The notes under the pieces were generated by a model. The model was not told where the DNA came from. It worked only from the letters and a program-made list of their open reading frames with translations, and did not search any database. Positions 43,201 through 51,941 of a stretch of 64,000 bases of DNA are shown piece by piece (positions within the stretch are counted from its first letter, which is position 1; each line of letters opens with the position of its first letter). The position numbers were made by a program, and so were the translations under genes. Source of the stretch: Aureivirga sp. CE67 (lineage in GTDB: Bacteria > Bacteroidota > Bacteroidia > Flavobacteriales > Flavobacteriaceae); contig NZ_JADOTV010000004.1 in assembly GCF_015767245.1 (NCBI RefSeq), positions 153,175-217,174 on the forward strand, read 5' to 3'.

Positions 43201-45586
43201 CAGGTTTTGTGATATCTTGAACAAAAATTTGTTGTGCAATTTCAATAATATTTCCTGTATTTTCTTCAAAATTCCAATTGATAGTATATTCTCCAATAGA
43301 AGTGAAGTTTGTATCATCTGTTGTTGTTCCAGTGATTGTTTCTCCCGCTAAAGTTGTAATTGTCGGAGGAGTCGTATAATTATAAGAACATTCTGTAATA
43401 ATTGGATCTAAATTATATTCAGGAATTTCAACATTCAATGCGTTTTTATAAACATTTGTATAAGGAGTAGTTTCACTATTAATATATGTACTCCCTACAA
43501 CTATTAAATCTTGAGTAGTATTTCCATCAATATCTAAAACTATTAATTTACCATTATTAACTTCTTGTAATTGAGAGCTTGAAGCATGATAGAATTTTCC
43601 ATCAATATTTGCATATAATTTAGTTGTATTTAAGTTAAAATATCCTCCAGAACTTGCATATCCAGAAACAATTAAATCTAAATCACCATCATTATCAAAA
43701 TCTGCTAAATCAGAATCTCCACGACCTATGTCAATAATATGTAATTCTTGATCTTCTGTTAGATTTCCACTTCCATCATTTTTTAAGACAATAGTTTGAT
43801 TATAATATGTCTCAGAGTTTGTTCCAAAAAATAGTACATCTTGATCATTATCTCCATCAATGTCTCCAATTGAAATATTTGCACCAATTAGTGGTGTCCA
43901 ACTATTGCTTTCAGTGAAATTTTCAGATCCATCATTTAAATAAAGTTTTGTTACTTTAACGGTTTTTTGATCAACAATTTGATCTGTTTGTCCAACAATA
44001 AAAACATCTTTATCACCATCTTGGTCAATATCATAAAAAGCTAATTCACCATCACCAACATTTGGTAAGTTTGTGTTATCTAGAGCAACAAAGTTTCCAG
44101 AATCATCCTGAATGTATAAACCAGTGAAATTTGTATTGCTATAGAAATTAAATTTCCCAGATAATGCAATATCTAGTTTGTTATCTCCATCAATATCTAC
44201 AAACTCAGCACTTCCTTTATAAACTTCAGTAAAATCTGTATCACTTTCATATTCCGTAAAAACTCCATTTCCGTCATTTACATAAACTTCAGTAGTGACT
44301 AAATTTCCAAGTCCATGTCCAGAAATTAATAAATCTAAATCACCATCTTGATCAAAATCTCCAAAATCAGCATCACCAGTATATACAGGTGTGATATTAT
44401 TTTGTGTAGATTCTGTAAAGTTTCCATTTCCATCATTTAAGTAAATTTTCGAAACTTTAGAATCATCAGCTAATATTCCTGACAAAAACACATCTTGATC
44501 TCCATCTCCGTCAACATCACCATTGGCAAGAATACCTTCTGAAACATCTACTAAAGTAGTTTCGATATCTTCTAAAGTGATTTGTGTAACAGGAGTCACA
44601 TTTGGAGAAATATTTTCAACATCTAAAGTTGCTCTTCCTCCAGTAGCTTCCCAGAAATTATAGTTTCCAGAAATTCCATTATCAGAATTTCTACCAAAAC
44701 GCTCTACTTGACTATCGAAAGATTCCCATTCTGCATCTGTAAGTTCAGTATCTGTTAATACAACAGTAAGTAAACGAAATTCTTTTTGAGAGTTTACATG
44801 GTTAGGAATTCTTTCTCCGTTATCAGCAACGATAGATGCTCCACTAAATGTTTGTCTATTTTGTGCAGTAAAAGTAGTAGTTGACTGTGTATAAGAAACA
44901 TTTGAAATATCAGTGAAAACATCAAACTCTTCAACTTCTGAAGAAGGGATTAATCCCATGAAATAAAGTTCTAAATTAGTATAAGGAACAGAATTTCCTC
45001 CATTAGCATTTCCTCCAAAATTGCCAACAGAATAAGAGTTTCCTCCATTTTCTACTAAAGTACTTTGGTCAAATCCTCCAAGTTGTCCTTTATTATTTCC
45101 ACCAGCATATCCCCAGTGTCCTCCAACTTCCGTAGGAATTAAGAAATTTGCCCAATTATGCATTAATTCATGAAGTGCAGGACCATTTTGAACTCCTGTT
45201 TTCAGGCTTAATTGCATGATTGCTTGAAGCTTTCCGTTTGAACCATAATTTGAACCGAAATCGTATTGGTTCATTCCTAAATTTTGAATCGAATTCGAAA
45301 CTCCAATCAGTTTTCCGTAATATCCAATGTTTGCAGGAACATCTTCTTCATTCAAGACTAAAAAGATAAAATCGAATTCATCTTCAAATTCTTGATAAAG
45401 CTCTTGAGTTAATGCGTATCTTTTATCATTGTCTCCAAAATCATCATTTGTTATCCAACTTTGATAATCGGAAGAAGACATCTGTAAAGAAGCAACTCTG
45501 TTGTTTGGGTGTACGACAATTGTATTTGTCTGTGCTTGAGTAAAATAAACAAGAAAGAGAAATAATGTGAGGGTTATTTTTTTCAT
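40262..45586 (-). CDS. Giant secreted putative metalloprotease with FG-GAP and HYR-like repeats, T9SS-targeted
   Basis: 1774 aa. Signal peptide 1-19. Residues 20-330 hold a zinc-protease motif HELMH (139-143) with a possible third ligand His157 (GGHWG). Residues 340-720 carry FG-GAP/VCBS repeats with Ca-binding DxDGDGDxD loops (DVDGDGDQDVF, DFDQDGDLDLL). Residues 725 to about 1535 hold eleven Ig-like repeats of 72-76 aa (CSYTFE, DNCAGEITATT, GEYTITWKFEDGNGN, EDxxAP). Two longer HYR-type domains follow. The last 85 residues are a type A T9SS sorting domain (YPNPANDVVLF). The repeats are diverged, so they are old. Substrate unknown; a surface or released enzyme is expected. Confidence 0.85.
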   Translation of the reverse strand: MKKITLTLFLFLVYFTQAQTNTIVVHPNNRVASLQMSSSDYQSWITNDDFGDNDKRYALTQELYQEFEDEFDFIFLVLNEEDVPANIGYYGKLIGVSNSIQNLGMNQYDFGSNYGSNGKLQAIMQLSLKTGVQNGPALHELMHNWANFLIPTEVGGHWGYAGGNNKGQLGGFDQSTLVENGGNSYSVGNFGGNANGGNSVPYTNLELYFMGLIPSSEVEEFDVFTDISNVSYTQSTTTFTAQNRQTFSGASIVADNGERIPNHVNSQKEFRLLTVVLTDTELTDAEWESFDSQVERFGRNSDNGISGNYNFWEATGGRATLDVENISPNVTPVTQITLEDIETTLVDVSEGILANGDVDGDGDQDVFLSGILADDSKVSKIYLNDGNGNFTESTQNNITPVYTGDADFGDFDQDGDLDLLISGHGLGNLVTTEVYVNDGNGVFTEYESDTDFTEVYKGSAEFVDIDGDNKLDIALSGKFNFYSNTNFTGLYIQDDSGNFVALDNTNLPNVGDGELAFYDIDQDGDKDVFIVGQTDQIVDQKTVKVTKLYLNDGSENFTESNSWTPLIGANISIGDIDGDNDQDVLFFGTNSETYYNQTIVLKNDGSGNLTEDQELHIIDIGRGDSDLADFDNDGDLDLIVSGYASSGGYFNLNTTKLYANIDGKFYHASSSQLQEVNNGKLIVLDIDGNTTQDLIVVGSTYINSETTPYTNVYKNALNVEIPEYNLDPIITECSYNYTTPPTITTLAGETITGTTTDDTNFTSIGEYTINWNFEENTGNIIEIAQQIFVQDITKPVTPTLGPITTICSYTFENFPTTTDNCAGEITATTVNPTTYSEVGEYTITWKFEDGNGNSINVNQTVTIEDNEDPIVPTLEPIVTDCAYTFEAPIATDNCAGEVTATTENQLSYDIQGSYTITWKFDDGNGNVVNINQSLTIEDNIDPVTPTLEKITAACGYTFENFPTTTDNCAGEITATTDTPTSYDTVGEYTVLWKFNDGNGNIILVPQLLEITNSTGEMAAPALETIEAECSFAFENAPTIEDACFGTITGTTTNPTEYNEIGSFDVVWTFEGEDGNSVQSTQTVIIQDTTAPEAITLNPIIANCEITVTDIPSTPDNCSILVNGTTSDSLEFTEPGEYTITWIFNDGNGNSTKAVQEVIVNGEELVAPTLATVTENCSYTVTEIPTINNLCAGTIVATTTSPVSYSEEGEYTIVWNFNDGNGNSVQANQTIIILGNELVAPVLDTINTDCSYTFEENPTTMSCFGTVTGTTSNPTEYILAGSYEVVWTFTDEAGNSVQSTQTVNIEDNEAPITPTLLTIGTDCSYSAETPPTTTDNCSGTISGTTSDDTEFIGTGEYTITWTFTDASGNSTQATQTIVIEDTDAPVIPTLETAYVSCGVSIDVPVAQDNCSGEINGSTTSNLNIFESGVHDIIWTFEDESGNISTTTQTIIVSDTEAPIAPTIPDTYAQCEYTVTNVPYAPDLCGGVVTTTHDQESLTFNEPGIYVITWSFEDSSENISTTTQTIIIEDTEAPIIQNCFNGTEINLGTACEYTLLDYTTDIQVTDNCSTTITATQIPAAGTIITENTDVVITYDDGNGNTSECTFKIEIMDDVAPLIICPETQDKLAENGIHTLEDISSLVQILDACDDVTFTQSPEIGTELEVGLHTITVNIEDGFGNTNSCQFIMNVVTELSITDYDKNNFGLYPNPANDVVLFKTNQIISNVIIYDVTGKIVFKQNGDQIKSLDLSELSSGMYSVLASTKNGKNFREKLIIK

Positions 45587-45685
45587 AAAAAATAGTTAAA
45601 TTGTAATTTTATTTACAAATAAAGTAAAAAAGTGTAAATAAATTAACTTAAAACACTTAATATTTTATGAAAAAATCAAATAAAA

Positions 45686-46342
45686 CTATTTGCTCAATTT
45701 TTCTATTAAATCGGAATTTATAATTCCAGACGGATAATCTGAATTAGCTAAAAATAACATCGTTTTTGCAATGCTACTCGCTTTTATTGCTCGATATTTT
45801 TTCCATTTTCCTTGCATTAAAAAATGAAACAATGGAAAAACTTTCATCCCAAAACCTTCCATAAAACGACTTTCATTTCTATTTCCAAGAATAAGAGAAG
45901 GTCTTAATATATACGTGTTTTTGATGCTTTGTTCTAAGACTAATTTTTCCATATCGCCTTTAGTTTTATTATAAAAAATAGAACTTTTAGAATTTGCACC
46001 TAAAGCAGAGATTACCATAAAAGTTTCAATGTTATTTTCTTTGCAAAGACTAGCAGCGTTCCACGGAATTCCTAAATCAATATTTTTATATATTTCTTTA
46101 TTAGGAGTTTTTTTAGCAGTTGTTCCAATACAACAATAAACTTCATCAGCTTTAAATTTTTCTTTTTGCGCTTTCAAATCAAAAAGATCACAAACAATTT
46201 CTTCTAACTTCGGATGTTTTTGGTTTAAAGATTTTCTTCCAAAAGAAATGATTTTTTCATATCTATAATCTTCCAAAAGTAAATTTAATAATAAACCTCC
46301 TGTCAGACCTGATGCGCCAAGAATTATTGCTGTTTTTTTCAT
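45686..46342 (-). CDS. NAD(P)H-binding protein, HTATIP2-like SDR
   Basis: 218 aa from ATG 46342. Atypical short-chain dehydrogenase: dinucleotide motif ILGASGLTGG near the N-terminus, then CCIGTTAKKTPN, VISALGANSKSSIFYNKTKGDMEK (catalytic Tyr-x3-Lys: YNKTK) and YILRPSLILGNR. Role unknown; such proteins act on small oxidised metabolites or bind NAD(P)H as sensors. Confidence 0.82.
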   Translation of the reverse strand: MKKTAIILGASGLTGGLLLNLLLEDYRYEKIISFGRKSLNQKHPKLEEIVCDLFDLKAQKEKFKADEVYCCIGTTAKKTPNKEIYKNIDLGIPWNAASLCKENNIETFMVISALGANSKSSIFYNKTKGDMEKLVLEQSIKNTYILRPSLILGNRNESRFMEGFGMKVFPLFHFLMQGKWKKYRAIKASSIAKTMLFLANSDYPSGIINSDLIEKLSK

Positions 46343-46551
46343 CAAATAAATATTTTTCTATTACTCGTTAAATTATGATTTTTTAACAAATATTATAGAG
46401 TTTTATTTTAATTATTTTTTGTTATTGCAAGAATGTTTTAAGTATTTGAATCTTCCATTTTTAGTAAATTTAAAAGAATAATTAAAGAATACTATCATGA
46501 AGATGATATGTAGCTTTTATTTTTTAGGAGATAAATAAACTAAGTTTGTAA

Positions 46552-46679
46552 TAAACATTATCACGTTTAAAATATTATGAGGGAATTTTGTTTCATTTAA
46601 AACACACCCTAGCCCCCTCTCAAGAGAGGAACTTGATAATCTGTATGCTATTATACAAAATCAAACGTGATAATGTTTA
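46552..46679. repeat. Inverted-repeat element enclosing REP-like copy 3
   Basis: Perfect 17-bp arms TAAACATTATCACGTTT (46552-46568) and AAACGTGATAATGTTTA (46663-46679) flank about 95 bases, including the REP-like core. No coding frame. MITE-like, but no clear target duplication. Confidence 0.6.
46602..46632. repeat. REP-like repeat, copy 3
   Basis: ACACACCCTAGCC followed by CCCTCTCAAGAGAGGAAC. Same orientation as copy 2, slightly diverged. Confidence 0.7.
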
Positions 46680-46854
46680 ATAAAGTTTCAGAGAATATTT
46701 TTCTAAAGAAATAATAATTGAAAAAAAATACAGTTTTCATTTTTAAATACGGATTTTTTCAGAAGATGAGCTAAGTGTTTAAAATTAAATGTTAAGATAA
46801 ATATTTAAAACGTTATATATTGAAAAATCATTTTAATAATCCATTATAATTAAT

Positions 46855-46862
46855 TATTTTTG
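46855..46862 (+). promoter_or_regulatory. Promoter -7 box of bamD operon, possibly leaderless
   Basis: TATTTTTG ends 4 bases before the bamD ATG at 46867, so the transcript would start at or next to the start codon. Confidence 0.5.
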
Positions 46863-46866
46863 CCGA

Positions 46867-47682
46867 ATGCGAAAAATCAAAAAAATATCATTCATTGTTA
46901 TCTCTACATTAGTTTTAAGTTCATGTGGTAGATATTCAAAAGTTTTAAATAAAGGAACAGCAGAAGAACGTTATAAACTTGCAACAGAATTATATGATGC
47001 AGGAAAATATAACAAAGCTGTAGATTTGTTCGAGAAAGTTATCACACCATATCAAGGAAAACCTCAAATGGAGCGTATCCAATATATGGTTGCTCAATCT
47101 TATTTCAATTTGAAAGATTATATTCTTTCTTCTTATTATTTTGATAAGTTCGCTAAAAATTTCCCAACAAGTTCTAAGAAAGAAGAAGCAATGTATATGT
47201 CAGCTTATAGTGATTATTTAGCTTCACCAAAATATAGCTTAGATCAATCAGATACGGAAAAAGCAATCACGAAGATGCAGGTGTTTATTGATTCTTATCC
47301 AAATTCAGACAGAATTGCTGATGCAAATAAGATTAGTAAAGAATTAAGGCATAAACTTGAAAAGAAATCATTTGAAATTGCAAAGCAATATTATAAATTA
47401 GAGGATTATAAAGCAGCAATTGTTTCATTTGATAATTTTCTTTCAGATAATTTAGGTTCTTCATTTAAAGAAGAAGTATTATTTTTAAGATTGAAAGCCT
47501 CTCATGATTTAGCGATGGAGAGTGTTCAAAAGAAAAAAGGAGAAAGATTGAACGATGCTGTTAAAGCATTTGAAAAATTAGAAAGAGCTTTCAGTGATTC
47601 TCAATATTTAGAGGAAGCTAAAAAATTATTAATAAAGATAAATAAAGAATTAGATTTAATTACTCAATTAGAAAATAAATAG
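46867..47682 (+). CDS. bamD: Outer membrane protein assembly factor BamD
   Basis: 271 aa. Lipobox LSSC (Cys20). Five TPR-like repeats (RYKLATELYDAGKYNKAVDLFEKVI, YMVAQSYFNLKDYILSSYYFDKFAKNFP, AKQYYKLEDYKAAIVSFDNFL). Periplasm-facing lipoprotein of the BAM complex that inserts outer membrane barrels. First gene of the bamD-rpoZ-coaBC-porD-recN cluster conserved across Bacteroidetes. The -7 box is directly before the ATG. Confidence 0.92.
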   Translation: MRKIKKISFIVISTLVLSSCGRYSKVLNKGTAEERYKLATELYDAGKYNKAVDLFEKVITPYQGKPQMERIQYMVAQSYFNLKDYILSSYYFDKFAKNFPTSSKKEEAMYMSAYSDYLASPKYSLDQSDTEKAITKMQVFIDSYPNSDRIADANKISKELRHKLEKKSFEIAKQYYKLEDYKAAIVSFDNFLSDNLGSSFKEEVLFLRLKASHDLAMESVQKKKGERLNDAVKAFEKLERAFSDSQYLEEAKKLLIKINKELDLITQLENK

Positions 47683-47686
47683 AAAG

Positions 47687-48013
47687 ATGGACTACAAGAA
47701 TACAAACGCAGCGGATACTACTATCACTTATGATAGAGAAGCAATTGAAGCCCCAACTAACAACATTTATGAGGCTATTTCTATCTTGGCTAGAAGAGCA
47801 GACCAAATCAATGGAGATTTAAAGAAGGAGCTAATTGATAAATTAGATGAATTTGCTACGCATACAGAAAGTTTAGATGAAGTTTTCGAAAACAAGGAGC
47901 AAATTGAAGTTTCTAAATTCTACGAAAAATTACCAAAACCAACTGCAATTGCATTAGAAGAATGGTTTGAGAATAGAATTTATTTCAGAAACCCAAACGA
48001 AACAAAAAAATAA
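47687..48013 (+). CDS. rpoZ: DNA-directed RNA polymerase omega subunit
   Basis: 108 aa. Bacteroidetes form of omega/Rpb6-like subunit: NNIYEAISILARRADQINGDLKKELIDKLDEFA is the conserved helical core, and the C-terminal NRIYFRNP is typical. Assists assembly of beta'. 4 bp after bamD. Confidence 0.9.
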   Translation: MDYKNTNAADTTITYDREAIEAPTNNIYEAISILARRADQINGDLKKELIDKLDEFATHTESLDEVFENKEQIEVSKFYEKLPKPTAIALEEWFENRIYFRNPNETKK

Positions 48014-48016
48014 TAA

Positions 48017-49225
48017 ATGACAGTTTTACGTGGTAAAAAAATCCTTTTAGGAATTACTGCAGGAATTGCTGCCTATAAAACGGCTCATTTAGTTAGACAA
48101 TTTATAAAAGCAGGTGCGCATGTCAAAGTAGTCATGACACCTGCTTCTAAAGATTTTGTCACGCCTCTTACACTATCTACACTTTCCAAAAATCCAGTTT
48201 ACTCTACTTTTTACGATAAAGATTCAGAAGAAAATGAAATCTGGAATAACCATGTGGAATTAGGTTTATGGGCAGATTATATGGTAATTGCTCCTGCTAC
48301 AGCCAACACACTTTCGAAAATGTGTCACGGAACCTGTGATAACTTACTTTTGGCAACATATCTTTCAGCAAAATGTCCAGTATATTTTGCACCAGCAATG
48401 GATTTAGATATGTACAAACACGGTTCGACAAAAGAAAATATAGACAAACTTATTTCATTCGGAAATATCTGTATTCCAGCAGAAAGTGGTGAATTAGCAA
48501 GTGGATTGGTAGGTGAAGGAAGAATGGCTGAACCAGAGACCATTGTAGAATTCATTGAAAAAGATATACTTGATAAATTACCTTTAAAAAACAAAAAAGT
48601 TTTAATTACTGCAGGACCAACATACGAAGCAATAGATCCTGTTCGTTTTATTGGTAATCATTCTTCGGGTAAAATGGGATTTGAGCTTGCAAAAACTGCA
48701 GCTTCTCTAGGAGCAAAAGTTTATTTGATTGCAGGTCCTTCCGCCGAAGTTGTTCAGAATAAGTTAATTGAGAGAATAGATGTTTTTTGTGCAGAAGATA
48801 TGTACAATGCAGCAATGAAACATTTTGATTCCGTAGATATTGCAATCCTTTCTGCAGCAGTGGCTGATTATAAGCCAAAACATGTTGCAACACAAAAAAT
48901 TAAAAAGAAAGACGCGGAATTTGTAATTGAATTAGAAAAAACTAAGGATGTTTTAGCATCTCTAGGAGCGATAAAGAAAGATCAGTTCTTGGTTGGTTTT
49001 GCACTAGAAACTAATGATGAATTGGAAAATGCAAAAGGGAAATTAAAGAGAAAAAACTTAGACATGATAGTCTTAAACTCTTTAAATGATAAAGGCGCAG
49101 GATTCAAAAATGCAACAAACAAAGTCTCAATTATTGATAAATTCGAAAATATTTCAGAATTTGGCCTAAAATCTAAATCTGAAGTAGCGATAGATATTTT
49201 TAATGAAATAATGAAGAAAAAATAA
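48017..49225 (+). CDS. coaBC: Bifunctional phosphopantothenoylcysteine decarboxylase / phosphopantothenate--cysteine ligase
   Basis: 402 aa. CoaC half (about 1-185): FMN site GITAGIAAYKTAHLVRQ, PATANTLSKMCHGTCDNLL and PAMDLDMY, where most phyla read PAMN. CoaB half from about 190: ITAGPTYEAIDPVRFIGNHSSGKMG, ILSAAVADYKPK and the C-terminal NSLNDKGAGF. Two successive steps of coenzyme A synthesis. 3 bp after rpoZ. Confidence 0.95.
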   Translation: MTVLRGKKILLGITAGIAAYKTAHLVRQFIKAGAHVKVVMTPASKDFVTPLTLSTLSKNPVYSTFYDKDSEENEIWNNHVELGLWADYMVIAPATANTLSKMCHGTCDNLLLATYLSAKCPVYFAPAMDLDMYKHGSTKENIDKLISFGNICIPAESGELASGLVGEGRMAEPETIVEFIEKDILDKLPLKNKKVLITAGPTYEAIDPVRFIGNHSSGKMGFELAKTAASLGAKVYLIAGPSAEVVQNKLIERIDVFCAEDMYNAAMKHFDSVDIAILSAAVADYKPKHVATQKIKKKDAEFVIELEKTKDVLASLGAIKKDQFLVGFALETNDELENAKGKLKRKNLDMIVLNSLNDKGAGFKNATNKVSIIDKFENISEFGLKSKSEVAIDIFNEIMKKK

Positions 49226-49228
49226 TTG

Positions 49229-50119
49229 ATGAATAAACTACTTTTATTTACAGCAGCTTTTTTTGTGTTCTTAAGTATAAATGCACAGGAATTAAATTGT
49301 ATTGTTAATGTAAACTCAGATCAGATTCCAGGTTCAAATAAACAAGTTTTCAAAAGTTTAGAAACTAATCTTACGGAGTTTATCAATCAAAAACAATGGA
49401 CAAACAAGACTTTCAAAAAACATGAAAAGATCCAATGTGCCATTACAATTATTATTAAAGAACAATTAGCTTCAAACGAATTTTCTGGAAGTATTCAAAT
49501 TCAGTCTTCAAGGCCTGTATATGATTCTTCTTATTTGAGTCCAGTTTTAAATCATAAAGATGATGATTTTAGTTTTAAATACTCAGAGTTTGAAGTTTTA
49601 CAATTCAATCCAAACAGTTTTGATTCGAATTTAGTTTCTGTTATTGCTTATTACGCATATGTAATTTTAGGAATGGATGCTGATACTTTTAAACAAAATG
49701 GAGGGAAAGAATATTTTAAAAGTGCGCAAAATGTTGCTAACTTAGCACAACAAAGTAGTTATCCAGGATGGAGTCCGCTTGAAAATGGAATTACGAGATA
49801 TAGAATTATTAATGATTTTACTTCTACATCTTATATTTCGTTTAAAAATGCTTTGTACAGATATCATTTGAAAGGATTAGATATGATGGCTAAAAATAAA
49901 AATACGGCCAAGAAAAATATCAAATCTGCGATTATGAAATTAAAAAATATTCATTCTTCAAGACCAAATACGGCAGTGATTAGAATGTTTTTTGATGCAA
50001 AAGCAGACGAAATTTCAAATGTGTTTTCAGGAGGTCCAAATACGGATGTTGTTGATTTAAAAGAATTATTAGGGAAAATGTCTCCTACGAATTCTAAAAA
50101 ATGGGATAAAATAAAATAG
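49229..50119 (+). CDS. porD: DUF4835 protein, T9SS component PorD
   Basis: 296 aa from ATG 49229; a TTG at 49226 directly abuts the coaBC stop. Signal peptide 1-20 (FLSINAQ). Landmarks: ELNCIVNVNSDQIPG, KTFKKHEKIQCAITIIIKEQ, GSIQIQSSRPVYDSSYLSPVLNHKD and QSSYPGWSPLENG. Known in Porphyromonas as PorD, needed for type IX secretion. This fits the many T9SS cargo proteins in the window, for example the three paralogs at the left end and the giant protease. Confidence 0.85.
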   Translation: MNKLLLFTAAFFVFLSINAQELNCIVNVNSDQIPGSNKQVFKSLETNLTEFINQKQWTNKTFKKHEKIQCAITIIIKEQLASNEFSGSIQIQSSRPVYDSSYLSPVLNHKDDDFSFKYSEFEVLQFNPNSFDSNLVSVIAYYAYVILGMDADTFKQNGGKEYFKSAQNVANLAQQSSYPGWSPLENGITRYRIINDFTSTSYISFKNALYRYHLKGLDMMAKNKNTAKKNIKSAIMKLKNIHSSRPNTAVIRMFFDAKADEISNVFSGGPNTDVVDLKELLGKMSPTNSKKWDKIK

Positions 50120-50143
50120 TTTCAACTATCTAATATTTTTATT

Positions 50144-51796
50144 GTGTTAAATTCACTTTTTATCAAAAATTACGCATTAATTGAACAATTAAACGTAGAT
50201 TTTAGAGAAGGATTTTCCATTATTACTGGTGAAACAGGAGCAGGAAAATCTATCTTACTTGGAGCTCTTGGCCTTGTTTTAGGTAAAAGAGCAGATTTGT
50301 CTATTCTGAAAGACAAAGAAAAGAAATGTGTTATTGAAGCTGAATTTGCTATTAAAAATTACGATTTAAGAGATTTCTTTGAAGATAATGATTTAGATTT
50401 TGAAGAAAATACGATCATTCGAAGAGAAATTCTTCCAAGCGGAAAATCTCGATCTTATATAAATGATACACCTGCGAAACTGAATATTTTAAATTCTCTT
50501 AGTGAAAAATTAATTGATATTCATTCGCAGTACCAAACTTTAGAACTTTCCAATACCGATTTTCAATTCAAAATAATTGATGCTTTATCTTCAAATCAAG
50601 ATATTGTTTTGGAGTATAGATCGAATTTGAGAAAATACCAAAGTTTGACAAGAAAACTAGCAGAATTAGAAACTTTTGATAGAGAATCGAAACTGCAGTT
50701 TGATTATAATTTACACTTACTTCAAGAATTACAAAAAGCAGAATTAATTGAAGATGAGCAAGAAGAAATCGAACAGAAAATAGATAAACTAAATAATGTA
50801 GAATCTATTAAGTTACATATTGCTCAGACGATTGAAACAGGTTCTAATGAAGAAATTGGAATTCAAAGTTTACTTTCTGAATGTAATTCTAATTTGATGA
50901 AAATTGCTGATTTTTCTGAGGAATACAAAGATATTCAAGAAAGGTTGGAAAGTATTTCTATCGAATTTAACGATATTATTCAAGATTTAGAAGGTTTTCA
51001 AGACGATGTAGAATTTGAACCATCAGAATTGGAAAACTTGAATGATCGTTTACAGATAATTTATTCTTTACAGAAAAAACATCATGTAGATTCTATTTCT
51101 GATTTATTAAAAATTCAAGAAGATTTAGAACAAAAAGTACAAGCAGCAAGTAATTCTTCGGAGAATATTTCTTTGTTAAAAGAAGAAATTGAGGCGATGG
51201 AAAATATCTTAGATAACTTGGCTGGAAATCTACATGAGAAAAGAAAAAATACTTTACAAGAGTTAAAAGATAAGCTAGAGGCAAAACTTGCTACGCTTGG
51301 AATGGTAAATGCTCGTTTTAAAATTAATATCACACTTTCGGATAATTATACTGAAAATGGGAAAGATATTTTAAAATTACTTTTTTCTGCAAATAAAGGT
51401 GAAAATTATGGTGAGTTGAAAAAAGTAGCTTCAGGAGGAGAAATGTCTAGAATCATGCTTTCTGTAAAAGCTATTTTATCAAACTACACAAAACTTCCTA
51501 CGATTATTTTTGATGAAATTGATACTGGAGTTTCTGGTGAAGTTTCTAATAAAATGGGAGAAATTATGGAGCATATGAGTGAAAATATGCAGGTTATTAC
51601 AATTAGTCACTTGCCACAAATTGCTGCAAAAGGAAGACAACACTATAAAGTTTATAAAGAAGATGTGGCGGAAGAAACATATTCTAGACTAAAAGAGTTG
51701 ACAAAAAAAGAAAGAATACAAGAAATAGCAGAAATGCTTGGCGGAAAAGATTTATCTGCTTCTGCGGTAGCACATGCTAAAAAATTACTTAAATAG
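50144..51796 (+). CDS. recN: DNA repair protein RecN
   Basis: 550 aa. SMC-like ATPase for double-strand-break repair. Walker A GETGAGKS (29-36), long coiled coils between about 150 and 390, signature SGGEMSRIMLSVKAIL and Walker B PTIIFDEIDTGVSG. The start is the GTG at 50144: MLNSLFIKNYALIEQL is the usual family N-terminus and no in-frame ATG fits. Last gene of the bamD cluster. Confidence 0.95.
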   Translation: MLNSLFIKNYALIEQLNVDFREGFSIITGETGAGKSILLGALGLVLGKRADLSILKDKEKKCVIEAEFAIKNYDLRDFFEDNDLDFEENTIIRREILPSGKSRSYINDTPAKLNILNSLSEKLIDIHSQYQTLELSNTDFQFKIIDALSSNQDIVLEYRSNLRKYQSLTRKLAELETFDRESKLQFDYNLHLLQELQKAELIEDEQEEIEQKIDKLNNVESIKLHIAQTIETGSNEEIGIQSLLSECNSNLMKIADFSEEYKDIQERLESISIEFNDIIQDLEGFQDDVEFEPSELENLNDRLQIIYSLQKKHHVDSISDLLKIQEDLEQKVQAASNSSENISLLKEEIEAMENILDNLAGNLHEKRKNTLQELKDKLEAKLATLGMVNARFKINITLSDNYTENGKDILKLLFSANKGENYGELKKVASGGEMSRIMLSVKAILSNYTKLPTIIFDEIDTGVSGEVSNKMGEIMEHMSENMQVITISHLPQIAAKGRQHYKVYKEDVAEETYSRLKELTKKERIQEIAEMLGGKDLSASAVAHAKKLLK

Positions 51797-51889
51797 TTAA
51801 TATTCTAGTTTTTAATAGATTAAATTATTTTAATTAAGAAATAAAATTAAAATATTAAAACACTTGTTAAGTAAAACTAAATAAATTTA

Positions 51890-51897
51890 TATTTTTG
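51890..51897 (+). promoter_or_regulatory. Promoter -7 box of fabI
   Basis: TATTTTTG, with CTTG 23 bases upstream as the -33 candidate. Leader about 40 nt. Confidence 0.6.
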
Positions 51898-51941
51898 TTC
51901 TATCAGAAATAGAATGAAAGAATTTTAAAATAAAGAACACT

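Larger units (their letters stand above)
46343..46866. other. Intergenic region, 524 bp, with repeat element
   Basis: No gene found. Holds an inverted-repeat element at 46552-46679 with a REP-like core (listed separately) and the promoter region of bamD at the right end. Confidence 0.6.

Noticed and set aside
41000..43400. Nucleotide tandem repeats within the giant gene
   Set aside because: The repeats are diverged at DNA level and are explained by protein Ig-like domains.
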